Source: Aspidapion aeneum
Taxonomy: Eukaryota; Arthropoda; Insecta; Coleoptera; Brentidae
Assembly (NCBI GenBank): GCA_963576565.1
Contig: OY755047.1
Location: 25,489,171-25,553,170 of the forward strand
DNA length: 64,000 nt
Direction: 5' to 3'
Shown here: positions 21,700-32,055 of the stretch, piece after piece
Position numbering within the stretch: the first letter of the stretch is position 1
Layout of the letters: every line of letters starts with the position of its first letter
Notes under the pieces: model-generated
Seen by the model: the letters and a program-made list of their open reading frames with translations, nothing else
Database searches by the model: none
Told to the model about the DNA's origin: nothing
Translations under genes and position numbers: made by a program

Positions 21700-21860
21700 T
21701 AGGGACTGTCCTTAAATTACGTAACGCTCTAGGGAGGGGAGGGGGGTTTGGCCTTGCGTTACACTCAATGTTTTTTTAATGGTTTTTTTCTTAAAAATGC
21801 GTTACGAGGGTGTCAAAAATCTTGAGTTTTTGCGTTACGTAATTTAAGCACGTGCCCTTA
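21700..21860. mobile_element. Short MITE with aattacgtaacgc TIR
   Basis: Left tccttaaattacgtaacgc (21709-21727) and right gcgttacgtaatttaagcac (21830-21849) are inverted repeats, with gggactgt and acgtgccc at the outer ends. The interior is G-rich on the left (gggaggggaggggg). This layout is common among insect MITEs of the Tc1/mariner group. Confidence 0.7.
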
Positions 21861-22149
21861 TAAAATACAAATATGCACTGCGGACAACAAATAGAAGGCG
21901 TGAAGAGGGACAATCAAATTTTGCGCCTTCCTTTACACTATTACTATGTTTTTGTAATGTAGTTATTGCTCAAATTACACCATTTTTTTTAAATATGTAA
22001 AAACTATTTTAGTAATTCACATTGGGCGCAGGTAGGGGGAGCTAAAATATGTTGAATTTTTTACATTGGCGAAGGCATATAAGTCTCACAATGTATTTTT
22101 GCTACTTCGACTTTTGAAATAATAGTGGGGGAGGCCGTGAATATATTTT

Positions 22150-23310
22150 GAAACTTATTTTCTTAGTCTGTGTATATAAATAAGTATGTTCTGTTAATGA
22201 TAATAATCAACAATTTTTCATTCTGGTGATTATTTTCTTAGTTCTCAATCTTATACTAAGAAAAATGTCCCTGGATAAATATTGTCGGATCCAAAAATTG
22301 GGCTAATTTGTGCCCTTATTTTCTTAGTCTTGAAACTGAACGTATAAACTGATATTATAATACATTATAACTAAAAATAACTCTGGCTGATTTACAAAGT
22401 TGGAAAATGCACTTAGCGGCGTCTTCAAAATTGGAAAATCAGGAACCTATTTTCTTAGTATTGAAATTTTTTCACATGGTAGATTATACTATAATGTCAT
22501 GGAGAAAATTATTCTGGCTGTTATTTACAATCACGAAAGTCTCACCAGAAAAGTTCAAAGATTCAACCTACAAAATAGTTAGTTAATTTTTTGGTCCTTA
22601 ACGATCGCATATTCAAAAAACTTTAGGAGACCAAAAAGTTTCTAGATACAACAAGAAATGTACAGAATCTATCAATTACGAACAAGGAGCATTTTCGCTG
22701 AAGAAATATTTTAATTATTATATTTTATAATAGCTTAATTATTATTTAGCATGTCTAATGGCACCCTGTAGCTAAATATCTTAAAAACTGCGAGAGCTAT
22801 CAACGAAAATTGAAAAACATATTAAGAAAACTACGAAAGCTATCAACGAAAATTGAAAAACATATTAATTTCAACAGTCGTAAATCGGCAACGAAGCGTT
22901 TGCGCACCTATGTGCATGGAAAGTTTTAATTATAAAATAATCCAAATAATCACTCCTTCTAATTTGTACGTGGGTCTAAAAAACATTGACAAAATGGAAT
23001 TTGTCAGATTGACGTGCATCAGATAACTCTGGCAAGGCTTTGGGGCTTTTAAATAACAGCCAGATGCTATTTTAAACTTTTGTTAAATATTAGCCAGAAT
23101 ATTTTTTTTAGTTAACTTAATTATATCCTTTACTGGTACAACTAGTTTTATTACTAAGGAAATAAGTTCCTCGTATTAATATCTTATTTTGCATCTTGCA
23201 CCTAAACCCATCTATTCGTATTACAAATTTTGCTTGGAATTGATCAGTGAACAATTCTATCGATCTTTGCTGACGAAGAATATAAGTTCCCAAAATCTTC
23301 ACGACTTCCC
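22150..23310. repeat. Diffuse foldback with recurring ttttcttagt motif
   Basis: The motif attttcttagt occurs near 22160, 22231, 22318 and 22449, and in reverse as tactaagaaaa near 22254 and ttactaaggaaataagttcc near 23152. Blocks near 22500-22585 (ctggctgttattta, tagttagttaatt) reappear inverted near 23055-23120. The arms are diverged and the limits are uncertain. Confidence 0.4.
22784..22869 (+). repeat. 43-bp tandem duplication
   Basis: The unit ending gctatcaacgaaaattgaaa and catattaa occurs twice in succession with three differences. Confidence 0.85.
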
Positions 23311-23648
23311 CTACTATAAGAATTTTAATTTTAAAACTCTACGGCAGGTCTAATTTTTGTAATAAAAAAGTTGCAAAAAAGCTTTCACTTCTATATCTTT
23401 GCCGAACAGTGCTTTGTTAGTCCATTTTTTAGTATTAATTAAAAATAGCTTTTTAAAAAAACACACTACGTACCTTGCGCAATCACGTTTGTTAAAAAAA
23501 GCAATCAACTTTTGATAAAATGTATTTATTATACAGTTTTTTAGATATATTTTTATTAGCCATATTTGTTACAGAACATAATGCCATATTTAAGTATTAT
23601 TCATCAGTATTTTTTTGATTGTTAAATTTACAAAATGCTTCCACCTCA

Positions 23649-23852
23649 TAAAAGTTAAAGCCATGTGTCCACTTGCAAAAGTTTTTGCTGGCGTGTCAAC
23701 ACTGTGTTTTAAAATTTTTGTTTGCTGCAGGTGTTTTTCAGATATTTTTCTGTATTGCTACGTTGCAAGTGTGAGGTCACTGCATCCTGGAAGCCTGGCA
23801 GAGGCTTCTAGGATACAGAGACCTTAGGTTAACTGGCAAGTGGACATCAGGC
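23649..23852. mobile_element. Small MITE, about 200 bp
   Basis: Left aagccatgtgtccacttgc and the reverse complement of the right end, aagcctgatgtccacttgcc, are imperfect inverted repeats. The interior has a second weak hairpin (cctggaagcctggcagaggcttctagg). The target duplication is not clear. Confidence 0.55.
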
Positions 23853-24170
23853 TTTATAGTTGCATTTTTAGCTTAAGTAAGATTAGGCAGGCTGATTATG
23901 ACAAATCAAGTTCGTCTTTTGAGTTGAGTTATTAAATAATTTATAACAGCAATATCCATAAATTGTATAAAAATCTGATGTACTAATCTATCAAAGAACT
24001 AGTGATGTATTTGAAAACTTTAGTCCGTTTCTTAGTTCACTAGTTGAGTTTACTAGGCGATTTTTCTCATGAAACTTTATAGTTCCATTTTCCCACATTT
24101 AAAAAAGCTTGAAATTTCTTTGATAGTACCCCAGTCAATATCGACATAAAAAATTTCAAACAAGCATGTA

Positions 24171-24813
24171 CAGTGAAACCTCCCATAAGCGGACACTCTC
24201 GGTTCCGTCGATTTTGTCCGCTTATTGGAGGTGTCCGCTTATGAGAGGGAACTGCGAAATTTCAATATATATTTATTAACAATTTTCGCTGCTTGAGTTT
24301 TTCCGATATTAAATTTTTCAGCGATCTTTCGTGCTGATAGATGTTCCTTCTCCGAAACGTTAACAACTTCCATTTTTTTACGTAAACTAAGAAGTTTTTT
24401 ACTAGGCACTATTTCAAAGAGATCTATTACTACCCAATTGAACAATAAAAATAAAACACAGCAGTCCCGCCCGAATAAAATATGTTGTAAATACGAGAGA
24501 AGTATTTAGTCTCCGCATTAAAACGGAAAGAGGCAGCCCCGTCTGCAGAGTGCGTTGGTGCCAACATACCACATAATATTTGTGCCCATGTTGTGCAGCG
24601 CTCCGTCCCGTTGTCAGAGGTTCGCGTCCGTTAAGGGAGGTTTCAAAATTTTTTAACCCAAAAAAATTGTCCGCGTCCGGTTATTAGAGAGTCCGGTTAT
24701 AGGAGTGAATTTTACATGTAAAGAAATAGGGAAAAGCGTGGTTCCAAAAAATTTGTCCGCCTAAAGAGAGTGTCCGCTTAATAGAGGTATCCGCAAGGAG
24801 AGGGGTCTCACTG
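24171..24813 (-). mobile_element. Tigger/pogo-type DNA transposon, internally deleted
   Basis: The outer ends CAGTGAAACCTCCCATAAG at 24171 and ...GGGGTCTCACTG ending at 24813 sit between TA dinucleotides. Subterminal gtccgcttat / gtccgcttaatagagg motifs repeat at both ends. The minus strand at 24250-24400 encodes LRKKMEVVNVSEKEHLSARK and IAEKFNIGKTQAAKIV, the N-terminal Psq/CENP-B-like DNA-binding helix-turn-helix of Tigger transposases. The catalytic domain is missing. Confidence 0.88.
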
Positions 24814-24839
24814 TATTTACTATTTTTTTTTGTATATTG

Positions 24840-25775
24840 TTAGGATCCTCGAGAGTAGTTCATCCCCAAGTTTGGGAACAACTCGAGTTTTTTTTAGGTT
24901 TTTCAAAAAACTATCTTAAGGAAGATTCTTTGGGTATTTACGTTCACTATTTTTGTCAAGGCAACCAAGTTCTGTACAATCTGAGCGCAACCCTAGCTTC
25001 TTAGGTTCATTAGTTGCAGAGATACGTGTGGTCAAATATGTAAAGATTTTTACAAAAAGTGAAATTTTAATATTAGGGTCATTTCCAAGCCACGTACCGG
25101 CTAAACTAATCATCCTAGACAATAGTCATGCAGAAGTAATTTATAGAGAATTGTATTGGCTTTAACACGGTGCTAAAATTGTGCGTCTAGGTATTATTGA
25201 TTGCGCAAAAAAGAAAAAAAATAGTAATACATCGATGTTCCCGAAAAAAAAACATATCTGTAGTAGGAGGTCATTATAACACCTATCTTAGTCAATTACT
25301 AATTAGTGGGAATCAACACGATCTGACCCGTTAACAGACAAGGTAGAATATCAAAATATTTTTTTAATTTTCAACGCTCAAGCTAGAGTACCTAATGAAA
25401 CTTGGCATGCATATGGGCCTTCCAGCACTAATTCTTCAGGTGTTATAAAAATTAACTATATAGCCCGTAGGGAGCGTATGAGGGCAAAATGTGTTTTTAG
25501 ATTATCCCTTATTCTCTATTGCACCTCCACATCTAGGTCTAATTGAATTGATAGTTCATGAACTAATAAACCTATGAAGCTAGGGTTGCACTCAGATTGT
25601 AGAGAATTTGGCTGGCTTTACAAAACTACTAAACGTAAATACTTAAAAAATATTTCGTAGAGCTAGTTTGGTTGAAAAATCTAAAAAAATTGCAAGATTT
25701 TCGAGTCCCACGGGAGTCGCCCAGGTATTTTAGAGTTGCAAACTTGGGTATGAAATACCCTTAAGGATCCTATCC
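24840..25775. mobile_element. Foldback element with about 200-bp arms
   Basis: 24840-25020 and 25565-25775 match in reverse complement: ggatcct at the ends, cccaagtttg, gtatttacgtt, acaatctgagcgcaaccctag, ttcttaggttcattag. The interior has no coding capacity. The right end runs directly into dispersed repeat B. Confidence 0.68.
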
Positions 25776-26100
25776 ATGACGGATCTGATACCTTTCTAGC
25801 TGGCGTATTAGCACACTTCAACTGAAGCCATGATATATCAGCTTTGAAAACAGTTTTTTGTAAATATCTCAGAAACTAAAGCACCTACGAAGTTTTTGGT
25901 TATAACTAAAATTATTGAGCAAAATGTAATATACTAGATTCCGAAAACCGCACATTGATGCGATGCCAACCAAAATCTAATCAGCTCGTTAGAGTGTCGA
26001 AAATTGGTTTAGCGGTTTAGGAGTTATCGTGTTACGGGCAGATATACACACACACAGACAGACATTAAGACGATATTTCTAAGATAGGTAAAAATACACC
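25765..26100 (+). repeat. Dispersed repeat B with acacacagacagac tail, copy 2
   Basis: Carries gacggatctgatacct, ttagcacacttcaactgaag, gcacattgatgcgatg, cggtttaggagttatcgtg and the tail acacacacacagacagacat, in the same order as at 11990-12290. Confidence 0.68.
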
Positions 26101-27590
26101 CAATAACGCGCTGACTGTGACGTAGCACGGCACCCCGACACAAAATAGCATTATCGAGCGTACCACCATCTAATCTAGTCGTGTCATTGACTGAACTTAC
26201 ACATTATTATCCGATTATTTACCATCTTTTTTTAAATTATTGTGTTAGTAAGGGCACCTAATACTCTTAAACAATCATGATATCAATAAACAAACAGTGG
26301 TGTACTCGTTTTATTTACTAAATTCACACATTTTCATCCAGCTACTTACTATCTCTTTTTAACTCAAATTAGTGGGACGAGCGCACCGAATCTAAAACAG
26401 TCTTGGGATTAGTTTGCAAAGGATAAGTATTTATAAGATGTCATTTTGACAATCAATGTCAATCGACGTTCTTCCATCGGCACACAGTGGGCCCGCGGAC
26501 CTGATTTTTCATCAAAAAGGGATAAATTAAATACATACTGAAACTTCTGAACATCTTTACTAAACAAGAGTAGATAGTCCAGTAGGCCAGAAGTGTCATG
26601 TTTGCATGGCGATTTGACCCAGATTTAAAGCCATTTTGCGACAATATTTTATGTTGTAGAAAATTCTCATAAAATAAATCTTGTAGAGGGAGGTAAGTAG
26701 ATTTAATCCCTGTATATTTTGATTTCAATTTTGATGTATAGACAGGTATGGTAATGGTTTTTGCTTGGGATTTCTGAAATTCTATAAAAATATAGATTTC
26801 TTATAAATGTTGGAAAAAAATTTTGTTTCAGTCAACCGTTTTCTTGAAATTTTTATTTTCTTAAAGAGTACATATCTTTCAAAAATGATATTTTAACATC
26901 TGCTGCTACAAAGTGCCCATGTGAAAGATATTATTAATTTACTAAAAAGGGACTTCTTCGAGAAAAAGTTATATATAGCCAGTCTTAACAAAAGTGCTTG
27001 TTTATTATTTTTAAAACACTTTAGGCTAACTTAAACAATTAAAAATAAAAAAATATATATTAATAAAAAGTACAAACAATGTAAAGAATATTCAAAAAAT
27101 AAAAAGTTAAAAATGAAAAAAATTAAAATGTTCAAAAATCAAATAAAAGGTCACTCCATAAAAAATACAAACTAAAAAATCTCAAAAACCAAAAATTACA
27201 CATGAAGTTAACTTTAACAGGTGGATTGTTTATGAAAAAAAAAAGGTAAAAAATCTTTTAAGATAAACGGTTCTATTTTAAATCATCAGCAGTTTACCGA
27301 ACCTGACTTTTAATAAACTAATATAAACACGTAAACGTTTTAAAAATATTTATTTTGTTGGATTTAAAAACAATTTTTTCTAGATAAATCATTCTTAATT
27401 AATTATGCAGTCGTTAAACTTGCAGGTTCTTATCCACGACAAAGTCAGGGTTACGTTCTTTTTATTTCTTTTTGATACAGCCCTAGAATAATATTATTTA
27501 ACTGTTTTTAATATTTTAAATTTTTAGTTTGGTTTTTAGATTTATTATTATGCAAACTTTTCATCCTTCCATGCAGCTTTATTACGCATT
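26100..27590. other. Intergenic, nothing clear
   Basis: AT-rich. A minus-strand 89-codon frame at 26459-26728 has no recognised domain and no splice context. This lies between the end of the CAP gene and the convergent end of IFT46. Confidence 0.4.
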
Positions 27591-27599
27591 ACACGATGA

Positions 27600-28140
27600 G
27601 CTCAATTTTACCTTTAACAACCCCAAGTACCAAGTTTGACACAAATCCGTTTATAAATAGAATAGTCTATTGGATAAGGATTTTGGGTCCGCCGTGCTAG
27701 TTTTATTTGTTTGAGTAAAAAATTATAATAAGCGACGTTAAACACCGTAGAGTTCCAAATTTAATATATATCGGGTCATAAATGTAAACGTGCTTCATTT
27801 CGGATCCGCCATGATATTTTTTTTAGGTTTGGCCAGAAATCTTAATTATCAGCTTTATACACTACAAAGTTCCAATTTTGATACATATCGGTTCATAAAT
27901 AGAAAACTCTGCCGTTTTGGATCCGCCATGTAAATTTTTTAAAGTTTGAGTTCATAATTATAATCAGCGACTTTAGACACGTCAAAGTTCTAAATTTGGT
28001 ACCTCTTGGTAAATGAGTTTTTTTTAAAATTTAAGTCAAAAATAATATTTAGCGACTATTAACACTCCAAAGTTTTAAATTTTATACTTATTGATACATA
28101 AATAGGAAACTTCGCCATTTTGGATCCGCATTTTGATTGA
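27600..28140 (+). repeat. Tandem array, about 120-bp units, diverged
   Basis: Each unit has the order 'cac..caaagttccaaatttga' - 'atcggttcataaatag' - 'ttttggatccgccat' - 'aatcagcgac'. Unit starts are near 27617, 27741, 27860, 27977 and 28062. Divergence between units is high, so the array is old. Confidence 0.7.
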
Positions 28141-29560
28141 TAATTACTTTTTTCTCATTTTAAAACAAAATATTGTCACAAAACCTATTTTTCTAATTTT
28201 GGTCAAAAATTAGGCCCGGGAGCCCATTGTGCAGCTCTATGAGTTGGACAGCAATAAAAAAATTTGCTGTGCTTTAAAAAGAGATGCAAATGAGTATGTT
28301 CCAAAATTACAATTTATGTCGGGGTGCAGTTTTTTAGTGACGTCACGAGTCAGCGCCTAATTAACACATTTTTGGCGTTATCTCACCAATTTTTTTTCGT
28401 CGAAAATAATACCTTCCTAGGTAAAAAATCGTACATACATGCGAATTTGCAACGTTAAATGATTTTATTGACTGGCCTATAGTTGGTACATGATCATGTT
28501 TATACAATTTTTTGAGTTGCTATATTTTAGCCACTACTGTAAAAATATAGGATATTTATAGGGATAAACCTTAAGACTGCTATAGCGATGCGTAAGGCTA
28601 TCTGCTTTAGATGCACAGATTTGGCTTACATTAAATCTAATATTAAACATTGCCTTTATAAAGTGCTATTTACATTATATTATGTAAGTAAGTTAGTGTT
28701 CCTATATTAATATATTATCAATGTATAAAGGCTGGTGAATTTTCGCAAGAAAACCGTGGTTATTCTCTCTATCTTGTTTGTTATCTTTTTCATTAATTAG
28801 TAAGGAAAAAAATATTACCCAGTTAAAAAAAACTTTTTTTATATTAATTTTTCAACAAAAATATTTTTCTTATAAAGAATGTTGCCCAAGATGTTTAACG
28901 TTAACTAAATAGGCAAACAACATTTTTTTTGGCTATATAAAAATGTATCGAAAATTATAAATTTTGCTTAAAAGAAGAAAGATTTTAAAGCACGGTTATT
29001 ATGATTGTATATTTATTTAAATATACTGCTTTTCAAAAAAAAATTGTACACCTATCATGGGTTTTGTATACAAATATTTTCGATAAGTAGTGTACTTACC
29101 TATTTACGTTTTATTTTTGACCAACCTTTATTAGTAACAATTTTTGACGTTATCAAAAACATTACTACTTGCCTTTTTGAGCAAAATTCATATTTTTTGA
29201 CACACCTCATACGCTTCTTTTAGGACATCTAGAACCTTTTATAGCAAATTTTTTTTTTCGTAAAATAACTTTATTGGACTTTATTTGATTTTTGACAATT
29301 TTTCTGACTAATAACCAGTTTTCTCTTTTTTTTTGTTTGATTTTCCAATCGTTTTTTTTTGTGGATAGAATAACCATAATTTTCCCACGAAACTTTTTGC
29401 CTTGCGGTTCTTCTCCCCATACATAAATTTATAGTAGTTGTTTCAGTTCGACGATATATATTTGTCCCTTTCTTTTTTAATAGAAAAAAAAAGACAACGT
29501 CGCGTCCAACTGAAATAGTAACCAACAAGTGAAATTAAATAAAGAAAAATTATACAAAAG
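28140..29560. other. Intergenic, nothing clear
   Basis: AT-rich. The block near 28370-28440 (ggcgttatctcacc, gtcgaaaataataccttcct) resembles the end of dispersed repeat B at 51120. No gene is seen. Confidence 0.4.
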
Positions 29561-29563
29561 TTT

Positions 29564-29634
29564 CTCTTCGGCCGGGACTCGAACCCGGATCTCGTGCTCT
29601 GGAAGCAAATGCTATTTCATTAAGCCACCAAAGA
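29564..29634 (-). tRNA. tRNA-like sequence, left member of a mirror pair
   Basis: On the minus strand it starts TCTTTGG and ends CCGAAGA plus G: a 7-bp acceptor stem with one G-U. The D-arm region is GGCTTAATGAAATAGC, lacking the usual GG. The anticodon loop TTCCAGA would place CCA at 34-36, but the stem is imperfect. The T-arm CCGGG-TTCGAGT-CCCGG is perfect. A TTTT run follows, as for a Pol III terminator. It could be a degenerate tRNA gene or SINE head. Confidence 0.5.
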
Positions 29635-29902
29635 TGATACATAAATTTTCGGAAAACTTCTACATATGAATGTGTGTTGTGTCTCAATACAAGAACGAGA
29701 AATTCTCAGGGTATTAACTCGACCAAGCCAATTCAACTGATTTTTATAATTTCTTCTTTCCCACTGTCAAAGGTATGAAAGAATTATAAAAAAAAATCAG
29801 TTGAATTGGCTTGGTCGAGTTAATACCCTGTGAATTTCTCGTTCTTGTATTGAGACACCACACACATGTATAGGTAAAAGTTTTCCGAAAATTTATGTAT
29901 GA

Positions 29903-29973
29903 TCTTTGGTGGCTTAATGAAAGAGCGTTTGCGTACAGAGCAAGAGATCCGGGTTCGAGCCCCGGCCGAAGAG
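29903..29973 (+). tRNA. tRNA-like sequence, right member of a mirror pair
   Basis: Same 71-nt layout as the left copy on the opposite strand: TCTTTGG/CCGAAGA acceptor, GGCTTAATGAAAGAGC, anticodon arm TTTGC-GTACAGA-GCAAG pairing 5 bp, and T-arm CCGGG-TTCGAGC-CCCGG. TTTTT follows at about 29978. The changed D-loop and atypical anticodon loop argue for a pseudogene. Confidence 0.5.
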
Positions 29974-29979
29974 AAACTT

Positions 29980-31290
29980 TTTCATAATTCTTCATTTTTT
30001 AATGGCACTTGTTGTTTATGGTTTTAGGTCCTTGCATTATTTGCAATTTGGTATTTGAAAATGAAATATTAACGTTGGATTTATAAATGGGTGTTAACCA
30101 CTAGCTGTTGTATTTCTATCTGTATGTTTTTAGCGTTTGACACTCTTCTAAATATGCACCAATAAATTATGCTCAAAATACTTAGATGCACATTTTTACC
30201 TATAGGAAATATTGTCATGAAAAAAGGAAAAATCAAGTAACTAATAAGTTTTGAGAGGGGGTAAATTTCACATTGGTGTAAGCTGCTTTTTTATAAAAAA
30301 ATATAAAGAACCCAACTGTCAAACTGAACTGAGTTTTTTGTAGTCAAAAACATGGTAGGTAAATGACGTTACTAGATTTTTTCTGAATGCGAGAGATTTG
30401 TTTATCTTTTATTTAAAAACGTTTATATTATCTGGAGTTTTATACTTACTTTGCGGTTTTATGGTATTTTAATTGAAAATTAAAAAAAGGAAAAACATTT
30501 AATACATAACATTAATTAATGTAGTAGATGGATATGGGTGTTGAACTAGAATCTTGGACTATTGCTTTTATTATATTTTTACTGCAGGACACTTTTATCA
30601 GGATATTCACCATAATATTAATTTTCTTCAAACTCTTTTAATATATATAAATCATGTGACAACCAAGAAAAAAGGACTGCATATTGAATTTTAAAATGAA
30701 TACGTGATATGTAGTAAAAAAAATCTTCTAAGTTTCCGAGTTTTGTTTTTTACCAAAAAATGTAAGGCTGTGGGTCAGAAATATCATTATTTGTAATTTA
30801 ATTTCGGACATTTTAAATATTTAAGGCAGAAATCGATAGTAAAAATTTGAAATCAAATTTGTTAAAACCATTTTTTGACATAAATTTTGTATTTAAAAAA
30901 GGCTGTTTAATACCTAATTTAATTTAGACATTGCTATTTAGCGAATTGTTTCTAAATAATTATGTTACATTTGATAAAGTTTAGTATTAAAGCTGTATTT
31001 TTAAATTAAAATGTTTTGCAAAACACCTTTTTTCATTTTGTTTTTTTAGCCAACCCCAATCTACGCAGAAAAATTCTGTGAGGAAATAAGACAAAAAATG
31101 TATGGTTAGTAACAATGTGAAATATATAATAAAAACTTTTATAACCAAAAGATAATAAACATTTTTATGATCTTTTGGTAAAGTTAATAACTACTAGAGA
31201 ATAGGCGTCGGACAACGTAGAAAAACGTTCTAAACCGACATAGTAGTAGTAGTAGTAATAACTACTAACAGATGACAAAACGGCGGATTT
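29980..31290. other. Intergenic, nothing clear
   Basis: AT-rich, no exon recognised. Near 31202-31235 there is a small hairpin (gtcggacaacg ... cgttctaaaccgac) followed by a (tag)5 run. Confidence 0.4.
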
Positions 31291-31299
31291 CAACCAGTG

Positions 31300-31372
31300 T
31301 AGTGTCGCGGTAGCCCAGCTGGTAGAGCTTTAGCGTAGTAAGAAGGAGGCCCTGGTTCAAATCCACGCTAAG
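31300..31372 (+). tRNA. tRNA-like sequence or SINE head
   Basis: An A-box-like GTAGCCCAGCTGGTAGAGC at about 31312 and B-box-like GGTTCAAATCC at about 31353 are spaced as in a tRNA gene. The acceptor ends do not pair well and the anticodon arm is weak. Probably a tRNA-derived SINE head or tRNA pseudogene. Confidence 0.45.
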
Positions 31373-31504
31373 GTGAATATGAATATTTGTAATATTATCT
31401 TATTTTTCCTTGTTGTTAATTATATCTATTAGGGCGTCAAAACTATATTTTTTATGTGTTTTGTCACGAGGGACTTGACGTGACCCCCACGTGACAATAT
31501 TTAG

Positions 31505-31610
31505 GTACTCAGGTTCCGAAATAAATGCAAATAGTGTCGTTATTTGTTATTTGTTAAAGTGTTGATCAGGTTACGAGAATCCCTTTTCTTTTAGCTTTTC
31601 TTCACTGTAA
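31505..31610 (-). pseudogene. Decayed partial duplicate of the IFT46 last exon
   Basis: The plus strand here carries ttccgaaataaatgcaaat, ttgatcaggttacgagaatc and ccttttcttttagctttt, matching ttccgaaataattgcaaac, tggatcaggttgcgggaatc and cctcttcttttagctttt in the real exon at 31914-32000. The middle is shortened and frameshifted. It lies 120 bp downstream of the IFT46 stop codon. Confidence 0.72.
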
Positions 31611-31730
31611 TCTTTAAGTCAAGAATATTTAAGTGGTTTCTTGTCATTGTTTTAGGGTACTTAGTGCGTAAAATTAAGCTAGTTTACTATTCTTACCTGA
31701 TTCTTGTTCATTTTCAATGATATGGCCACT

Positions 31731-32055
31731 TTAGTCCAAAAACAACTGATCAGCCTGTTCACTTTTTTGAGTTTCAGCTTTATTTTCAGTTTTCTTATTG
31801 CCGTTACTAATATCTGTCGCATTATTTTGATTCTGATAAAGTTGCGTCTGTTTGGCGGCTGCGTAGAGACTAAACAGGAGATGCAAACTTTGTATTTTGT
31901 CCTTGGAAACTGGGATTCCGAAATAATTGCAAACAGTATCGATATACGTTGAAGTGGGATCGTTTGGATCAGGTTGCGGGAATCCCTCTTCTTTTAGCTT
32001 TTGTTCCCGGTCTTCGGGCCATTCTTGCATTAAGTCGTCCAGATTTGGCATTTGT
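31731..32055 (-). CDS. IFT46: IFT46 exon 7 (terminal)
   Basis: Acceptor tttattatag. It encodes QMPNLDDLMQEWPEDRE, PVSKDKIQSLHLLFSLYAAA and a polar tail ending in QADQLFLD. The internal Met at 32051 is not the start; the exon joins exon 6 in phase. Confidence 0.92.

Larger units (their letters stand above)
29564..29973. repeat. Palindrome with about 190-bp arms ending in tRNA-like sequences
   Basis: The arms share ttcggaaaacttctac / gtaaaagttttccgaa, tctcaatacaagaacgagaa / ttctcgttcttgtattgaga and taactcgaccaagccaattc / gaattggcttggtcgagtta. The spacer at about 29755-29785 is only about 30 bp. Arm identity is high, so the inversion is recent. Confidence 0.85.

Noticed and set aside
26459..26728. 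89-codon minus-strand frame
   Set aside because: No motif, no splice context, ordinary AT-rich composition.
27600..28140. CRISPR-like appearance of regularly spaced repeats
   Set aside because: Units are about 120 bp, diverged, without spacers, and the genome is eukaryotic.
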